From DTKD01 sp964494345 (GTDB lineage: Bacteria > Armatimonadota > UBA5829), in the NCBI GenBank assembly GCA_964494345.1, contig CAZBSI010000007.1:1-64000 (forward strand): a DNA stretch of 64,000 bases, in the 5' to 3' direction. This document shows positions 9,297-17,911 of the stretch, in pieces. The position numbers and the translations under genes are program-made. The first letter of the stretch is position 1. Each line of letters begins with the position of its first letter. Below the pieces are notes generated by a model, which did no database searches, had not been told where the DNA came from, and saw only the letters and a list, made by a program, of their open reading frames with translations.

Positions 9297-9682
9297 CTCA
9301 TCAAGCGCTCCTGGGCTTTATCTATATTGAGCCATGACCGCTGAGCCTGAAAGTCGACGAAGAGGTGACCCTGGTAGGTGAGCACACCCTCCGTCCCTTG
9401 TTCGGCATAATCCCATATATCATCCGAAATGTCGTCGTATTCTCGTTCTACTCCGTCTTCGCATTCAAAGATTATCAGCTTTTTGATGATATTCGCCTGC
9501 CAGGTAGTGGAGTCTATGCCCTCGTGTCCAATTCTCTGCTTGACGACGGCATTGACGCTGACTTTAGGCTGCCGCTTGCTGCGAAAATACGGCCCTAAGC
9601 CTCTCCTGATGATATAGAAAAGCACCGCCCACATCGCGATGACGTAGATGGAACCGAAGATTATTATTAGCCATCTACCCAT
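9290..9682 (-). CDS. Small membrane protein, DUF2500-like
   Basis: A 130-residue protein with one N-terminal membrane helix (about residues 4-26, LIIIFGSIYVIAMWAVLFYI) and a soluble domain containing VNAVVKQRIGHEG, a segment with IIFECEDGVEREYDD, and GTEGVLTYQGHLFVDF. The last pattern resembles DUF2500 (YhhM), whose function is unknown. It overlaps the gene before it by 8 bases and the gene after it by 7 bases, so the three are probably translated together. Confidence 0.6.
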   Translation of the reverse strand: MGRWLIIIFGSIYVIAMWAVLFYIIRRGLGPYFRSKRQPKVSVNAVVKQRIGHEGIDSTTWQANIIKKLIIFECEDGVEREYDDISDDIWDYAEQGTEGVLTYQGHLFVDFQAQRSWLNIDKAQERLMRW

Positions 9683-10745
9683 CTATATTTACACCAATGA
9701 TTTTGTATCCACCGGCAGGGACCGTGATATTTGAAGATTCGATTTTGGATCCGGATTCCATTGAAGTCCAATCCGACAACTCAAGACGGCTGAATGACGC
9801 GAAAATTGGATCGGATTTCGGTATTTCCACGCTGGCTTCAACCGCGCCCGGGTTAAATAACAGGACAAATCCCTTATCCCCAAGCAGCCGCGCCTCCATG
9901 TCTATGCCAGATTCGGGATCGGGGGGGAGGTATTTGTATTCAGCGAAATAATCGGAAAAGCGCTTTTGAAGAGCAGCGAACTTTGCATCTTTAGCCAAAG
10001 TCGGATATCGAGCCTCCATCAGCATTCGTCTGTATGCTATGAATATATCCTCCGGTTTGCCGGAAGCCGCGCCAAGAGTCAGCCTGCCTGATTTATAGCC
10101 ATTCGCCACATCGACATCAGCCACCTCATAAGCGAGAAAACTATTGTTGCGACCCAGGAAGGTTACCCCCGAAGGCAGGCTCCAGCACAGCGCCTTCTTG
10201 CTTTTTTGATCGAATACGGCGAAGCCGGATTTGGTCTCGTTGATAAACCCCGTCGGGCTTGCCGCAAGCGGGGAAAGTGTGTTCTTGAAGATTATCGACT
10301 CGATAGTCACTCGTTTTATAACCACGCCTTTGGCTTTTGGATAAGGCTGTATCGAGATGGATTTCTGCTGGAATGTGCTGCGCTCGTCGTACCAGTAGTC
10401 CAAATACACTTCTAATTGCAGGCTGGGGTTCTTGCCGAGCAGTTCGATGCTGGTGCAAATCTCACGATCCCTGGTAGTGGAGTCGATGCCTTTAAAAATG
10501 AAGTCGCTCGGCACAAGGGTGATCAGCTCCCCGTTTCGTTCGACATCTATCATAAACTCCACGCTCGGCAACGAGAGCATCTCCGTGTTTCCGATCTGAA
10601 ACTGGGTGGTCTTGACGATGTCGTTGACACCTGACAAAGTGCGCGCATATCCCAGATTTTTAAGAGTAAGCAGCTCGAACCGGGCGGCCGTGGTCTGCGT
10701 AGACATCGCAATCAACAACCCAATAACCAGATATATCAGTCGCAT
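9675..10745 (-). CDS. Secreted protein of unknown function
   Basis: A 356-residue protein with an N-terminal signal peptide (MRLIYLVIGLLIAMSTQTTA, cleavage likely near residue 20). The body is beta-rich, and the C-terminal part (MEARLLGDKGFVLLFNPG, then PAGGYKIIGV) looks like the C-terminal beta-sandwich of glycoside hydrolases of the alpha-galactosidase type. I do not see a recognisable catalytic domain. It is the first gene of the minus-strand trio that ends with DUF167; the start is ATG at 10745. Confidence 0.6.
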   Translation of the reverse strand: MRLIYLVIGLLIAMSTQTTAARFELLTLKNLGYARTLSGVNDIVKTTQFQIGNTEMLSLPSVEFMIDVERNGELITLVPSDFIFKGIDSTTRDREICTSIELLGKNPSLQLEVYLDYWYDERSTFQQKSISIQPYPKAKGVVIKRVTIESIIFKNTLSPLAASPTGFINETKSGFAVFDQKSKKALCWSLPSGVTFLGRNNSFLAYEVADVDVANGYKSGRLTLGAASGKPEDIFIAYRRMLMEARYPTLAKDAKFAALQKRFSDYFAEYKYLPPDPESGIDMEARLLGDKGFVLLFNPGAVEASVEIPKSDPIFASFSRLELSDWTSMESGSKIESSNITVPAGGYKIIGVNIDG

Positions 10746-10855
10746 CGCGCACCTCCGGAACTATGGTAACACATTTTGGGGTTTGAAGTTGGAGGTTGGA
10801 GATTGGAATTGCATTAATTGTCTAGTTGGACACCCAGTGTCTGAGCTCGGAGATC

Positions 10856-10890
10856 AGAAAAAGCAGATTCCTCGCTTCGCTCGGAATGAC
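10856..10890. repeat. Dispersed repeat, AAAGCAGATTTCTCGCTGCG type (copy 1, diverged)
   Basis: GAAAAAGCAGATTCCTCGCT followed by TCGCTCGGAATGAC is a diverged copy of the unit seen at 24004, 32621 and 43240. It is preceded by CTGAGCTCGGAGATCAG, similar to the flanks of other copies. Confidence 0.6.
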
Positions 10891-10893
10891 ATT

Positions 10894-10988
10894 GGGGCGG
10901 CTGCATTCTGAGACGACTGCATTTGGAGACGGCTGTATTTGGGGACGACAGCATTTGGGGACGGCTGTATTATGGGACAGCTATATTG
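10894..10988. repeat. Tandem 16-bp repeat, about six copies
   Basis: Successive 16-base units with consensus G(A/G)GACGGCTGTATTTG start at 10894, 10910, 10926, 10942, 10958 and 10974. Units differ mainly as GACGACTGCATTTG versus GACGGCTGTATTTG. The array sits between the minus-strand secreted-protein gene and the thi promoter. Confidence 0.8.
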
Positions 10989-11012
10989 CTGTATTTGGTA
11001 GCGTTGGATTTT

Positions 11013-11041
11013 TTGACCGTGTGCGATGTACGTGGTAGACT
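11013..11041 (+). promoter_or_regulatory. Putative promoter of the thi operon
   Basis: TTGACC at 11013 and TAGACT at 11036 are separated by 17 bases and lie about 40 bases before the riboswitch aptamer. The -10 match is only moderate. Confidence 0.45.
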
Positions 11042-11080
11042 ATAGGTGCCTGTCGGCTGGATTGTCGACGCAGAGTGGCC

Positions 11081-11205
11081 CGCTGGGGGTGCTTCGGAGA
11101 ATATCCGGGGCTGAGAAGCTCGAATGAGCTAACCCTTTGAACCTGCGAATACGGAATGCAGAGCGTTTTCGTCCCTCCGTGAAATCACGGACCTGCAGGG
11201 AAGCG
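11081..11205 (+). promoter_or_regulatory. TPP riboswitch (thi box)
   Basis: The core elements of the thiamine pyrophosphate aptamer appear in order: GGGGGTGC at 11085, GGGGCTGAGA at 11107, ACCCTTTGAACCTG at 11131, a CTGC/GCAG hairpin arm ending AGCG, and AGGGAAGCG at the 3' end whose AGCG pairs with CGCT at 11081 to close P1. A second small hairpin CCGTGAAATCACGG (11177-11190) is inserted before the closing strand. A terminator follows at once and thiE lies downstream, so this is expected to switch off thiE-thiC-thiL when TPP is plentiful. Confidence 0.92.
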
Positions 11206-11221
11206 GAGAGGGTGCTTTTAG

Positions 11222-11267
11222 GCCGTGAGTCCCCATCTCCGGAGGATTCACGGCTTTTGTTATTTTA
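11222..11267 (+). terminator. Riboswitch-controlled intrinsic terminator
   Basis: GCCGTGA (11222) pairs with TCACGGC (11248) and is followed by TTTTGTTATTTT. The CCGTGA sequence also occurs inside the aptamer region at 11177-11190, which could supply the competing antiterminator pairing. Confidence 0.85.
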
Positions 11268-11286
11268 GATGTTGGAATGAACCGTT

Positions 11287-11931
11287 GTGATTGAAGGATT
11301 GTACGTAATAACAGACGAGGAATTGTATCCAGGCAGGACACATTTGATGATTGCGCAGGCTGCGATTGAGGGCGGCGCGAGGATGATTCAGATACGGGAT
11401 AAGACCGCATCTGATCGGGAGTTTTATGAAGCTGCTGTTGCGGTTCGAGAGTTATGCACGCGGGCGAAAGCCAAGTTTTTTGTAAACGACAGAGTCCACA
11501 TCGCTGCGGCGGTGGGAGCTGATGGGGTGAACGTTGGTCAAAGCGACCTTCCTGTCTCGATTGTTAGAGAAATACTTGGTGAAAAGGCTATCGTAGGGGT
11601 ATCTTGCGATTGTATCGAGGAGGCTGTTCAGGCCGAAAAGGATGGCGCAGATTATATCGGTTACGGGCCTGTATTTGCCACCACCACCAAGCTCGATACC
11701 GGGCCAGTGTCCGGTTTGGCGAATCTGCAGAACGTATGTGAGGCTGTAAATATACCCGTAGTCGCCATAGGTGGAATCGGTTTGAATAACATCCACCAGA
11801 TCGCAGATGCCGGGGCGACCAGCGCAGCGGTGATATCAGCGATTGTGCGTGCTAAAGATATGAAGCAAACGGTTATAGAACTTATAAGGAGGTATGGGAC
11901 GCGCAATTTGCGTGGGGCCGATGGCCTTTGA
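11287..11931 (+). CDS. thiE: Thiamine-phosphate synthase
   Basis: A 214-residue TIM-barrel enzyme that joins the pyrimidine (HMP-PP) and thiazole phosphate to give thiamine monophosphate. Family motifs: LYVITDEEL, IQIRDKTASDREFYE, FFVNDRVHIA, DGVNVGQSDLPV, GADYIGYGPVFAT and VVAIGGIG. It starts with GTG at 11287, 20 bases after the riboswitch terminator. It heads an operon with thiC 15 bases downstream. Length is normal. Confidence 0.95.
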   Translation: MIEGLYVITDEELYPGRTHLMIAQAAIEGGARMIQIRDKTASDREFYEAAVAVRELCTRAKAKFFVNDRVHIAAAVGADGVNVGQSDLPVSIVREILGEKAIVGVSCDCIEEAVQAEKDGADYIGYGPVFATTTKLDTGPVSGLANLQNVCEAVNIPVVAIGGIGLNNIHQIADAGATSAAVISAIVRAKDMKQTVIELIRRYGTRNLRGADGL

Positions 11932-11946
11932 TCCCTGTTCCGTGAT

Positions 11947-13245
11947 ATGACACAGTTGGAAGCCGCCCGCAAGGGCAGGATAACTAAAGAAATGGAGCAA
12001 GTCGCGCTTGCTGAGAATATCGATGTCGATGTGCTGGTCAAGCGCGTGGCTGCCGGAACTGTTGTGATTCCAAAAAATGTGAATCGCGAGTTCGCTCGTG
12101 TAGAGGGCGTTGGGCTGGGGCTGCGAACCAAGGTCAACGCCAATATAGGCACGTCGGCGACTTTTCCGGATATTAAAGATGAGCTGGCCAAGCTGAAAGC
12201 TGCGGTGGATGCAGGTGCGGATGCCATGATGGACCTGTCTACCGGCGGGGATTTGACCGGGATTCGTAAGGCTATTTTGGAACACAGCGACGTAATGCTT
12301 GGCACAGTGCCGATTTATGAGTGCGCAGTGAACGTGGTCGGAGAGCACGGCGGGATAGTAAAGATCACCGCCGATGACCTGCTCGGCACAATCGAACGCC
12401 AGGCGAAACAGGGCGTGGATTTTATGACCCTGCACTGTGGGGTTACGAAGGAGAGCATCGACCGACTCCGCGACCAGGGGCGGATTATGGACGTCACCAG
12501 CCGCGGCGGGGCGTTTCTGGTGAACTGGGTTCTGGCGAACGGTAAAGAAAATCCGTTATATGAGCGTTACGACGACGTGCTGGCGATAGCTAAGAAGTAT
12601 GATGTTACCCTGAGTTTGGGGGATGGTTTCAGGCCGGGGTGCCTGGCCGATGCCACCGACCGGGCGCAGATTCAGGAACTGCTGATCCTCGGCGAACTCG
12701 TCAAGCGCGCCAGAGAAGCGGGGGTGCAGGTGATGGTCGAAGGGCCGGGGCATGTGCCGCTGAATCAGATTGCCGCCAATATGCAGATTCAAAAGAGCCT
12801 GTGCGAAGGTGCGCCGTTCTATGTGCTTGGCCCGCTCGTGACCGACGTGGCGCCGGGTTATGACCATATTACTTCGGCTATCGGAGGCTCGATTGCTGCG
12901 ATGAACGGCGCGGATTTCCTCTGTTATGTGACCCCAAGCGAACATTTGGGGCTGCCGACTGCTCAGGATGTAAAAGATGGGGTTATCGCAGCCAGAATCG
13001 CGGGGCATGCGGCGGATATAGTCAAGGGCTTGCCGGGCGCTGCCGAGTGGGACAGACAGATGGCCATTGCACGCAAAGCGAGGGATTGGGAGAAGCAACT
13101 TGAGCTTGCCATAGACCCGGTTAAGGCTTCGGAGGTTTATAAGGCGCGATCCGGTGAGGTCGACGACGTTTGCTCGATGTGTGGGGAATTGTGCGCGATG
13201 AAGGTGGTCGAGGAGTATCTCGGCAGGACCGGAAACGGCTGTTGA
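11947..13245 (+). CDS. thiC: Phosphomethylpyrimidine synthase
   Basis: A 432-residue radical SAM enzyme that rearranges aminoimidazole ribotide into hydroxymethylpyrimidine phosphate. It is the short form of ThiC without the N-terminal extension. Seen motifs include DAGADAMMDLSTGGDL, DFMTLHCGVT, MVEGPGHVPLNQI and FYVLGPLVTDVAPGYDHI. The C-terminal cluster-binding motif is CSMCGELCAM, spaced CX2CX3C, as opposed to CX2CX4C in the long form. Next in the operon is thiL. No thiD, thiG or thiS is seen in the window, so the thiazole branch lies elsewhere. Confidence 0.97.
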   Translation: MTQLEAARKGRITKEMEQVALAENIDVDVLVKRVAAGTVVIPKNVNREFARVEGVGLGLRTKVNANIGTSATFPDIKDELAKLKAAVDAGADAMMDLSTGGDLTGIRKAILEHSDVMLGTVPIYECAVNVVGEHGGIVKITADDLLGTIERQAKQGVDFMTLHCGVTKESIDRLRDQGRIMDVTSRGGAFLVNWVLANGKENPLYERYDDVLAIAKKYDVTLSLGDGFRPGCLADATDRAQIQELLILGELVKRAREAGVQVMVEGPGHVPLNQIAANMQIQKSLCEGAPFYVLGPLVTDVAPGYDHITSAIGGSIAAMNGADFLCYVTPSEHLGLPTAQDVKDGVIAARIAGHAADIVKGLPGAAEWDRQMAIARKARDWEKQLELAIDPVKASEVYKARSGEVDDVCSMCGELCAMKVVEEYLGRTGNGC

Positions 13246-13258
13246 GGCATATCAGATC

Positions 13259-14257
13259 GTGAAAATTTCCGAGGCAGGTGGGGAATCGGCCATTATCAAG
13301 CTGATCCGGGACAACTTCGGCTCTGCAGCCGACGGCGACTTGGCGCTTGGTATTGGGGATGATGCAGCGCTTATCAGGTTCGGTGATAAGCTGCTTTCGG
13401 TCACCACTGATATGCTGGTGGAAAATACCCATTTTAAGATGGATCTGATTGAGCCGTATCAGCTCGGATGGAAGAGTGCGGCTGTTAATATATCGGACAT
13501 CGCGGCGATGGGCGGCACGCCTACCTACTCCTTTGTCAGCATAGGGCTGCCTGATATCGAGATCGGGGTTCTTGAGTCGATATATCAGGGAATGAGCGAT
13601 GTGTCGGCGAACTTCGACAGCGTGCTGGCAGGCGGGGATACGGTAGCGAGCGCGGCCGGGATCGTGATAAACGTGATGCAGCTTGGTTTGGCGGACCCCG
13701 ACAAGGTGGCCCGAAGGGATGGCGCAAAGCAGGGGGATGCCATCATCGTGACTAATACTCTTGGGGATTCGCGCGCGGGGTTGGAACTGCTGCTCAAATT
13801 TGGACTTAATGAGGCGAACAGGGCGAGCGAGGCGTGCGTGCTAAAGCACTTGCAACCAGAACCAAGAGTGCGAGAAGCGCAAGCGGCTGTCGGCACTGGC
13901 AAAGTACGGTCAATGATGGACATCAGCGATGGTCTGGCGCCTGACCTGAAAAAGCTGTGCGAGGCTTCGGCCGTAGGGGCGAAGGTGTTTGCTGATGCTC
14001 TGCCGGTCTCGCGCGAGACGCACATCGCAGCAGCACGGCTTGATATGGACGCGATTCGATTGGCCGTCGAGGGCGGGGAGGACTATGAACTGCTGCTTAC
14101 CTGCGATTGCAAGGCTGCGCAGGAGATACTGCAGGCGATTGCGTCGACGGATTCCACAGCGCGGGTTATCGGAGAGATCACTGAGGAACTCGATGTGAGT
14201 TTAATTATGCCGAACGGCACACTTCAGCCGATTGGTGAGAGCTGGGAGCATTTCTGA
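13259..14257 (+). CDS. thiL: Thiamine-monophosphate kinase
   Basis: A 332-residue ATP-dependent kinase that makes thiamine pyrophosphate, the ligand of the upstream riboswitch. Motifs: LALGIGDDAALI, TTDMLVENTHF, AAVNISDIAAMGG, LAGGDTV, and MMDISDGLAPDL. GTG start at 13259, 14 bases after thiC. tsaE begins only four bases after its stop, extending the operon into tRNA modification genes. Confidence 0.95.
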   Translation: MKISEAGGESAIIKLIRDNFGSAADGDLALGIGDDAALIRFGDKLLSVTTDMLVENTHFKMDLIEPYQLGWKSAAVNISDIAAMGGTPTYSFVSIGLPDIEIGVLESIYQGMSDVSANFDSVLAGGDTVASAAGIVINVMQLGLADPDKVARRDGAKQGDAIIVTNTLGDSRAGLELLLKFGLNEANRASEACVLKHLQPEPRVREAQAAVGTGKVRSMMDISDGLAPDLKKLCEASAVGAKVFADALPVSRETHIAAARLDMDAIRLAVEGGEDYELLLTCDCKAAQEILQAIASTDSTARVIGEITEELDVSLIMPNGTLQPIGESWEHF

Positions 14258-14260
14258 AAA

Positions 14261-14731
14261 GTGGAGTTGAAAATCAAGACCGCCAGCCCGGATGAGACCA
14301 TCGCCTGGGGGCAGCGGATAGGGAAACTGCTGCAAGCGGGGGATGTGATCGCGCTTTATGGAGATTTAGGTGCGGGAAAGACTACCCTTACCAGAGGGAT
14401 AGCCACGGGGCTTGGCCTTGACGCCGATATACATAGCCCGACTTTCACGCTGATTCACGAACACCCGGGCGCGGTGCCGCTGTATCATATCGACCTGTAT
14501 CGACTTGCCGGAGCGGACGAGGTGGAGTCGCTTGGGCTGGAGGAGTATATTTACGGGGACGGCGTGACGATTGTGGAATGGGCGGATAGAATGGAGACGA
14601 CTCTGCCGCACGAGAGGCTGGATATCACGCTCAGAATGGCGGGGGACGAGGATCGGGAGCTGATATTGCAAACCGATTCTGAACGCATTGCGAAATTGAT
14701 TGAGGCACTGGATGCTGACACTGGCAATTGA
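14261..14731 (+). CDS. tsaE: tRNA threonylcarbamoyladenosine biosynthesis ATPase TsaE
   Basis: A 156-residue P-loop ATPase needed with TsaB and TsaD for the t6A37 modification of ANN-decoding tRNAs. Walker A is LYGDLGAGKTTLTRG, followed by SPTFTLIHEH and LYHIDLYRL, then IVEWADRM. The GTG at 14261 directly follows thiL. It overlaps tsaB by 20 bases, a pairing common in bacteria and consistent with coordinate production. Confidence 0.93.
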   Translation: MELKIKTASPDETIAWGQRIGKLLQAGDVIALYGDLGAGKTTLTRGIATGLGLDADIHSPTFTLIHEHPGAVPLYHIDLYRLAGADEVESLGLEEYIYGDGVTIVEWADRMETTLPHERLDITLRMAGDEDRELILQTDSERIAKLIEALDADTGN

Positions 14732-15401
14732 TTCTTCACAGGAAATCTGCACTCTGGCGATTGGCCGAGATTATTCGGTGCTGGCGGAGTATCATTTCGC
14801 CCATAAAATGAACCTGCTGCGCCGGTTGCTGCCGAATATTGAGAATGTACTCTCAGATTGCGAGCTGACCACAGCCGATCTTGACGCGGTGATAATGGGG
14901 TTGGGGCCGGGCTCGTTTACAGGTCTGAGGATTGGCGGCACGACGGCGAAGTCGCTTGCGTATGTTTTGGGTAAGCCGATAGTCGGTGTTGGGACGATGG
15001 ATGCGATGGCGCGAGGGGCGGCTAATGGGGAGGCCGTGGTGTGCCCGATGATCTTCGCGCGTGTCGACGAGGTGTATTGGTCTCTTTTTGATGCGACGGG
15101 GCGGGAGCGGCTGGCGGATTATGCTGTGTCGCGAATAAATGATGTGCTGGATCATCTGTCTGAAGTACAGAACAGGGTGCACTTCTGCGGGACTGGGGCA
15201 AGGCGAAATTGGGAAATTATATCGCAGAAAATGGGAGAGAAGGCCTCTGTTGCGCCTGCGTGGGCGGATTTCACGCGGGGTGCGGCGATGATTGATCTGG
15301 GTATGCGCAGGCTTGAGACAGGCGATGTAGACGATGCGATGACACTGGCTCCACTTTATGTGCGCAAACCGATGGTGGGCAAAGTCGAGGTATCGTATTA
15401 G
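14712..15401 (+). CDS. tsaB: tRNA threonylcarbamoyladenosine biosynthesis protein TsaB
   Basis: About 229 residues of the ASKHA fold. N-terminal LTLAIDSSQEICTLAIG, then VIMGLGPGSFTGLRIGGTTAK is the TsaB signature. It is a catalytically inactive partner of TsaD. ATG at 14712 is preferred over an in-frame TTG at 14700 because the protein then begins at the conserved first strand. Length is typical. No tsaD or tsaC is seen in the window. Confidence 0.92.
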   Translation: MLTLAIDSSQEICTLAIGRDYSVLAEYHFAHKMNLLRRLLPNIENVLSDCELTTADLDAVIMGLGPGSFTGLRIGGTTAKSLAYVLGKPIVGVGTMDAMARGAANGEAVVCPMIFARVDEVYWSLFDATGRERLADYAVSRINDVLDHLSEVQNRVHFCGTGARRNWEIISQKMGEKASVAPAWADFTRGAAMIDLGMRRLETGDVDDAMTLAPLYVRKPMVGKVEVSY

Positions 15402-15413
15402 GAGAGCGCGGAA

Positions 15414-16451
15414 GTGATCCATATAGACGGCAGTCTTGGCGAGGGCGGCGGGCAGATATTGCGGACTTCGCTGTCGCTGGCCGCTATCACCGGACAGCCG
15501 GTCACCATAGACAATATCCGTGCAAATCGCGACAAACCCGGTTTGCGACCGCAGCATCTGACAGGGGCTTTGGCAATTGCTGATATCTGCTCGGCGGAGA
15601 TTGCAGGCGCGCAGGTCGGTTCCACAAAATTAACATTCAAGCCAGGGAAGATCAAATCCGGCAGACATGAGTTTGATGTAGCGGCGGTCCAAGCATCGGC
15701 TGGTTCCGTAAACCTGATCGTTCAGACGATAATCTGGCCGTTGGCGTTCGGCTCGAAAAAGAGCCACGTCACCATCAAAGGCGGCACCCACGTCCCCTTC
15801 GCACCGATCAGCAACTATATCAGCGAGGTTTTCCTGCCGGTTATTGCTAATATGGGGTTGGCGTGCCATTATTCCGTGATCAGATCGGGTTATTATCCGA
15901 TCGGAGGCGGCGAGGTGCGATTGGAAATCCCCGCAGTAGAACAATTGAAGCCAATATCGGCGACTAAACGCGCTGGACAGATGCACGTTGAGGTTGTCTC
16001 AGCGGTGTCCAATTTGCCGTTAAGCATCGCTCAACGCCAGCTGGATTCTGCTAAAAAACGCCTGGGTAAGATCGGAGTGGAAGCTGAGGCCGAGATAAAA
16101 GAATACCCGTCACAGGGTAAGGGCACAGTGGTCTTTATATCCTGTTCAAGCGACAACGGCAGGGCGGGGTTTCAGAGCCTGGGAGCACTGAAAAAACGCG
16201 CCGAACGGGTGGCTGATGAGGCGTGCGATGAGTTTGAGGATTATTACGACTCTGACGCAGCATTCGATAAGCACCTGGCGGATCAGCTCATAATTCCCGC
16301 CGCGCTTGCCGGTGGTTTGTCGGAGTTTACGACCGCCGAGGTTACTACTCATCTCCTGACGAATATAGCTGTCGTTGAGGCGTTTTTACCGGTTAAGTTT
16401 AGGGTTGGCGGGGATGTTGGGGTGGCAGGAAAAGTGGAGCGTTTTAGGTAG
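15414..16451 (+). CDS. rtcA: RNA 3'-terminal phosphate cyclase
   Basis: A 345-residue enzyme that converts RNA 3'-phosphate to a 2',3'-cyclic phosphate using ATP through an enzyme-AMP intermediate. Diagnostic segments: IDGSLGEGGGQILRTSLSLA, IRANRDKPGLRPQHL, FAPISNYISEV and the C-terminal TTAEVTTHLLTN carrying the adenylated His. GTG start at 15414, 12 bases after tsaB, so it appears to be the last gene of the thi-tsa operon. RtcA usually travels with the ligase RtcB and regulator RtcR; neither is seen here. Confidence 0.95.
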   Translation: MIHIDGSLGEGGGQILRTSLSLAAITGQPVTIDNIRANRDKPGLRPQHLTGALAIADICSAEIAGAQVGSTKLTFKPGKIKSGRHEFDVAAVQASAGSVNLIVQTIIWPLAFGSKKSHVTIKGGTHVPFAPISNYISEVFLPVIANMGLACHYSVIRSGYYPIGGGEVRLEIPAVEQLKPISATKRAGQMHVEVVSAVSNLPLSIAQRQLDSAKKRLGKIGVEAEAEIKEYPSQGKGTVVFISCSSDNGRAGFQSLGALKKRAERVADEACDEFEDYYDSDAAFDKHLADQLIIPAALAGGLSEFTTAEVTTHLLTNIAVVEAFLPVKFRVGGDVGVAGKVERFR

Positions 16452-16489
16452 GTCGTGGGTTATAAGGGGAAAACTGGCGTAGTAACGAG

Positions 16490-16613
16490 ATCCTGCGACT
16501 GCGCGCAGGATGACAAAATAGTATGCGCAGGATGACAAAATAGGATGCGCAGGATGACGGTAAACCGACAACCGACAACCGATAACCGACAACCGTGAAC
16601 CGACAACCGATAA
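16490..16613. repeat. Cluster of dispersed repeats (TCCTGCGACTGCGCGCAGGA and ACCGACAACCGATAACCG types)
   Basis: TCCTGCG and CGCAGGA form a small hairpin unit at 16490, and GCGCAGGATGAC is then repeated twice more up to 16558. From 16563 to 16613 units of the type ACCGACAACCG and ACCGATAACCG follow. Both families recur near 32731 and 43296. Confidence 0.75.
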
Positions 16614-16631
16614 CAAAAACAGGAGACTTAT

Positions 16632-17381
16632 TTGCCGCGGCTGGTTTCTATAAATACCCCTGAGAATGTGACCATAGAGTATGAATTGGCGGGCGTTGCT
16701 TCGCGATGTTCGGCGGCTGTGGTCGATTTGCTTATCCAGGCGGCGGCGATCTTGATTGCAGTCGGTGTCTACTTCGTTTTGCAGCATTACCTGCACTTTT
16801 CTGTTCTTGGCTGGGTTACTTCGGCGCTGATTATACTGCTGTTTGTCCTGTGGTGGGGTTATTATGTCTACTTTGAGACCAAATGGAACGGTCAGACGCC
16901 GGGCAAACGGGCTCTTCGGATGCGCGTTGTCACGACGGATGGGTCTCCGATTTCTCTGACTAACGCGGCCATTAGAGGACTGATTCGTATTGTGGATTTG
17001 TATCTGATCGGCATCATCTCGATTTTGGTCACATCCAGGAATCAGCGGCTCGGAGACCTGGCCGCCGGGACAATAGTGGTGATGGAGAGAGCGGAATGGA
17101 AAGGCCGTCTCGCTGCATCACATATTGCAAAGCCTGAAGACTCCTCCGATAACCCACCCGTCAAAAATATCGAATTGGTAACACCGGAGCAGTTTCAAGC
17201 GGCGAAGAGGTTTGTCGAGAGAGCGCCTGAGCTTGAAGCCGGGATTCGCGAAACGCTGGCGGCGAAAATCGCGAAGCCTATGATGCAGCAGCTTGGAATT
17301 GAAGATAGAGGCGATGTCTCATACACCGACATCCTGACCGCGATTCACGACGGGTGTGTCAATAACAGGGGTATGCGATGA
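16632..17381 (+). CDS. RDD-family membrane protein
   Basis: A 249-residue protein. After a short soluble start, VTIEYELAGVASRCSAAVVDLLIQA contains the R and D residues typical of the RDD domain; three membrane helices span roughly 35-55, 60-82 and 110-135, with GKRALRMRVV between them. The C-terminal third is soluble and charged. TTG at 16632 follows GGAGA at a suitable distance. RDD proteins are of uncertain function, some linked to ion exchange. It overlaps the Nudix gene by four bases. Confidence 0.8.
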   Translation: MPRLVSINTPENVTIEYELAGVASRCSAAVVDLLIQAAAILIAVGVYFVLQHYLHFSVLGWVTSALIILLFVLWWGYYVYFETKWNGQTPGKRALRMRVVTTDGSPISLTNAAIRGLIRIVDLYLIGIISILVTSRNQRLGDLAAGTIVVMERAEWKGRLAASHIAKPEDSSDNPPVKNIELVTPEQFQAAKRFVERAPELEAGIRETLAAKIAKPMMQQLGIEDRGDVSYTDILTAIHDGCVNNRGMR

Positions 17382-17911
17382 GAGTGCAGCGCACTATCGT
17401 TCGGGTCGATGAGGATTTTTTTGATTATATGGCGGCCAGGAAAGGTTCTCTGAGCGAAGTAGTGATGATCCTGCCTCGGCCTGCAGGCAAAGTCATCACT
17501 TTGACGAAGAAATTCTATCCTGATGGTCTTTATAACCTCCCCAGCGGCCGTATGGAGGTTGGGGAGTCGTATCGAGAGGCGTTTGCACGGGAAGTCGCAG
17601 AAGAAACCGGGCTTGACGCGACTTTTGAATCGGTCATCGGCAGGATAGATCACACCATAACCTGCGACAAAGGGCAGATGAACTTCACGAGTTATTTGAT
17701 CCTCGGAACCGAATCTTCGCAAGCGCCCAGGTCAAGTGACTCATCGGAGCAAATAGCCGGATATCGTGACGCGAGCGCCGATGATATTAGAGAGTTGGCT
17801 CAGCAAATGAAATCCCTCGACGGCAAATGGCGCAGTTTTGGTCGGTTCCGTGCCGCCGCCCTTGAGTTTACCGCAGACTACCTCGTAAAATCACTAAGCC
17901 ACACCGATTAA
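17378..17911 (+). CDS. Nudix hydrolase
   Basis: A 177-residue protein with a complete Nudix box, from GRMEVGE through REVAEETGL (about residues 56-78), which binds Mg and cleaves nucleoside diphosphate derivatives. The substrate cannot be told. ATG at 17378 overlaps the RDD gene stop (ATGA), so the two are co-translated. The C-terminal 50 residues are a helical extension of unknown role. Confidence 0.85.
   Translation: MRVQRTIVRVDEDFFDYMAARKGSLSEVVMILPRPAGKVITLTKKFYPDGLYNLPSGRMEVGESYREAFAREVAEETGLDATFESVIGRIDHTITCDKGQMNFTSYLILGTESSQAPRSSDSSEQIAGYRDASADDIRELAQQMKSLDGKWRSFGRFRAAALEFTADYLVKSLSHTD

Noticed and set aside
12556..13098. A 180-residue minus-strand frame inside thiC
   Set aside because: It lies entirely opposite a strongly conserved gene and has no recognisable domain or ribosome binding site.
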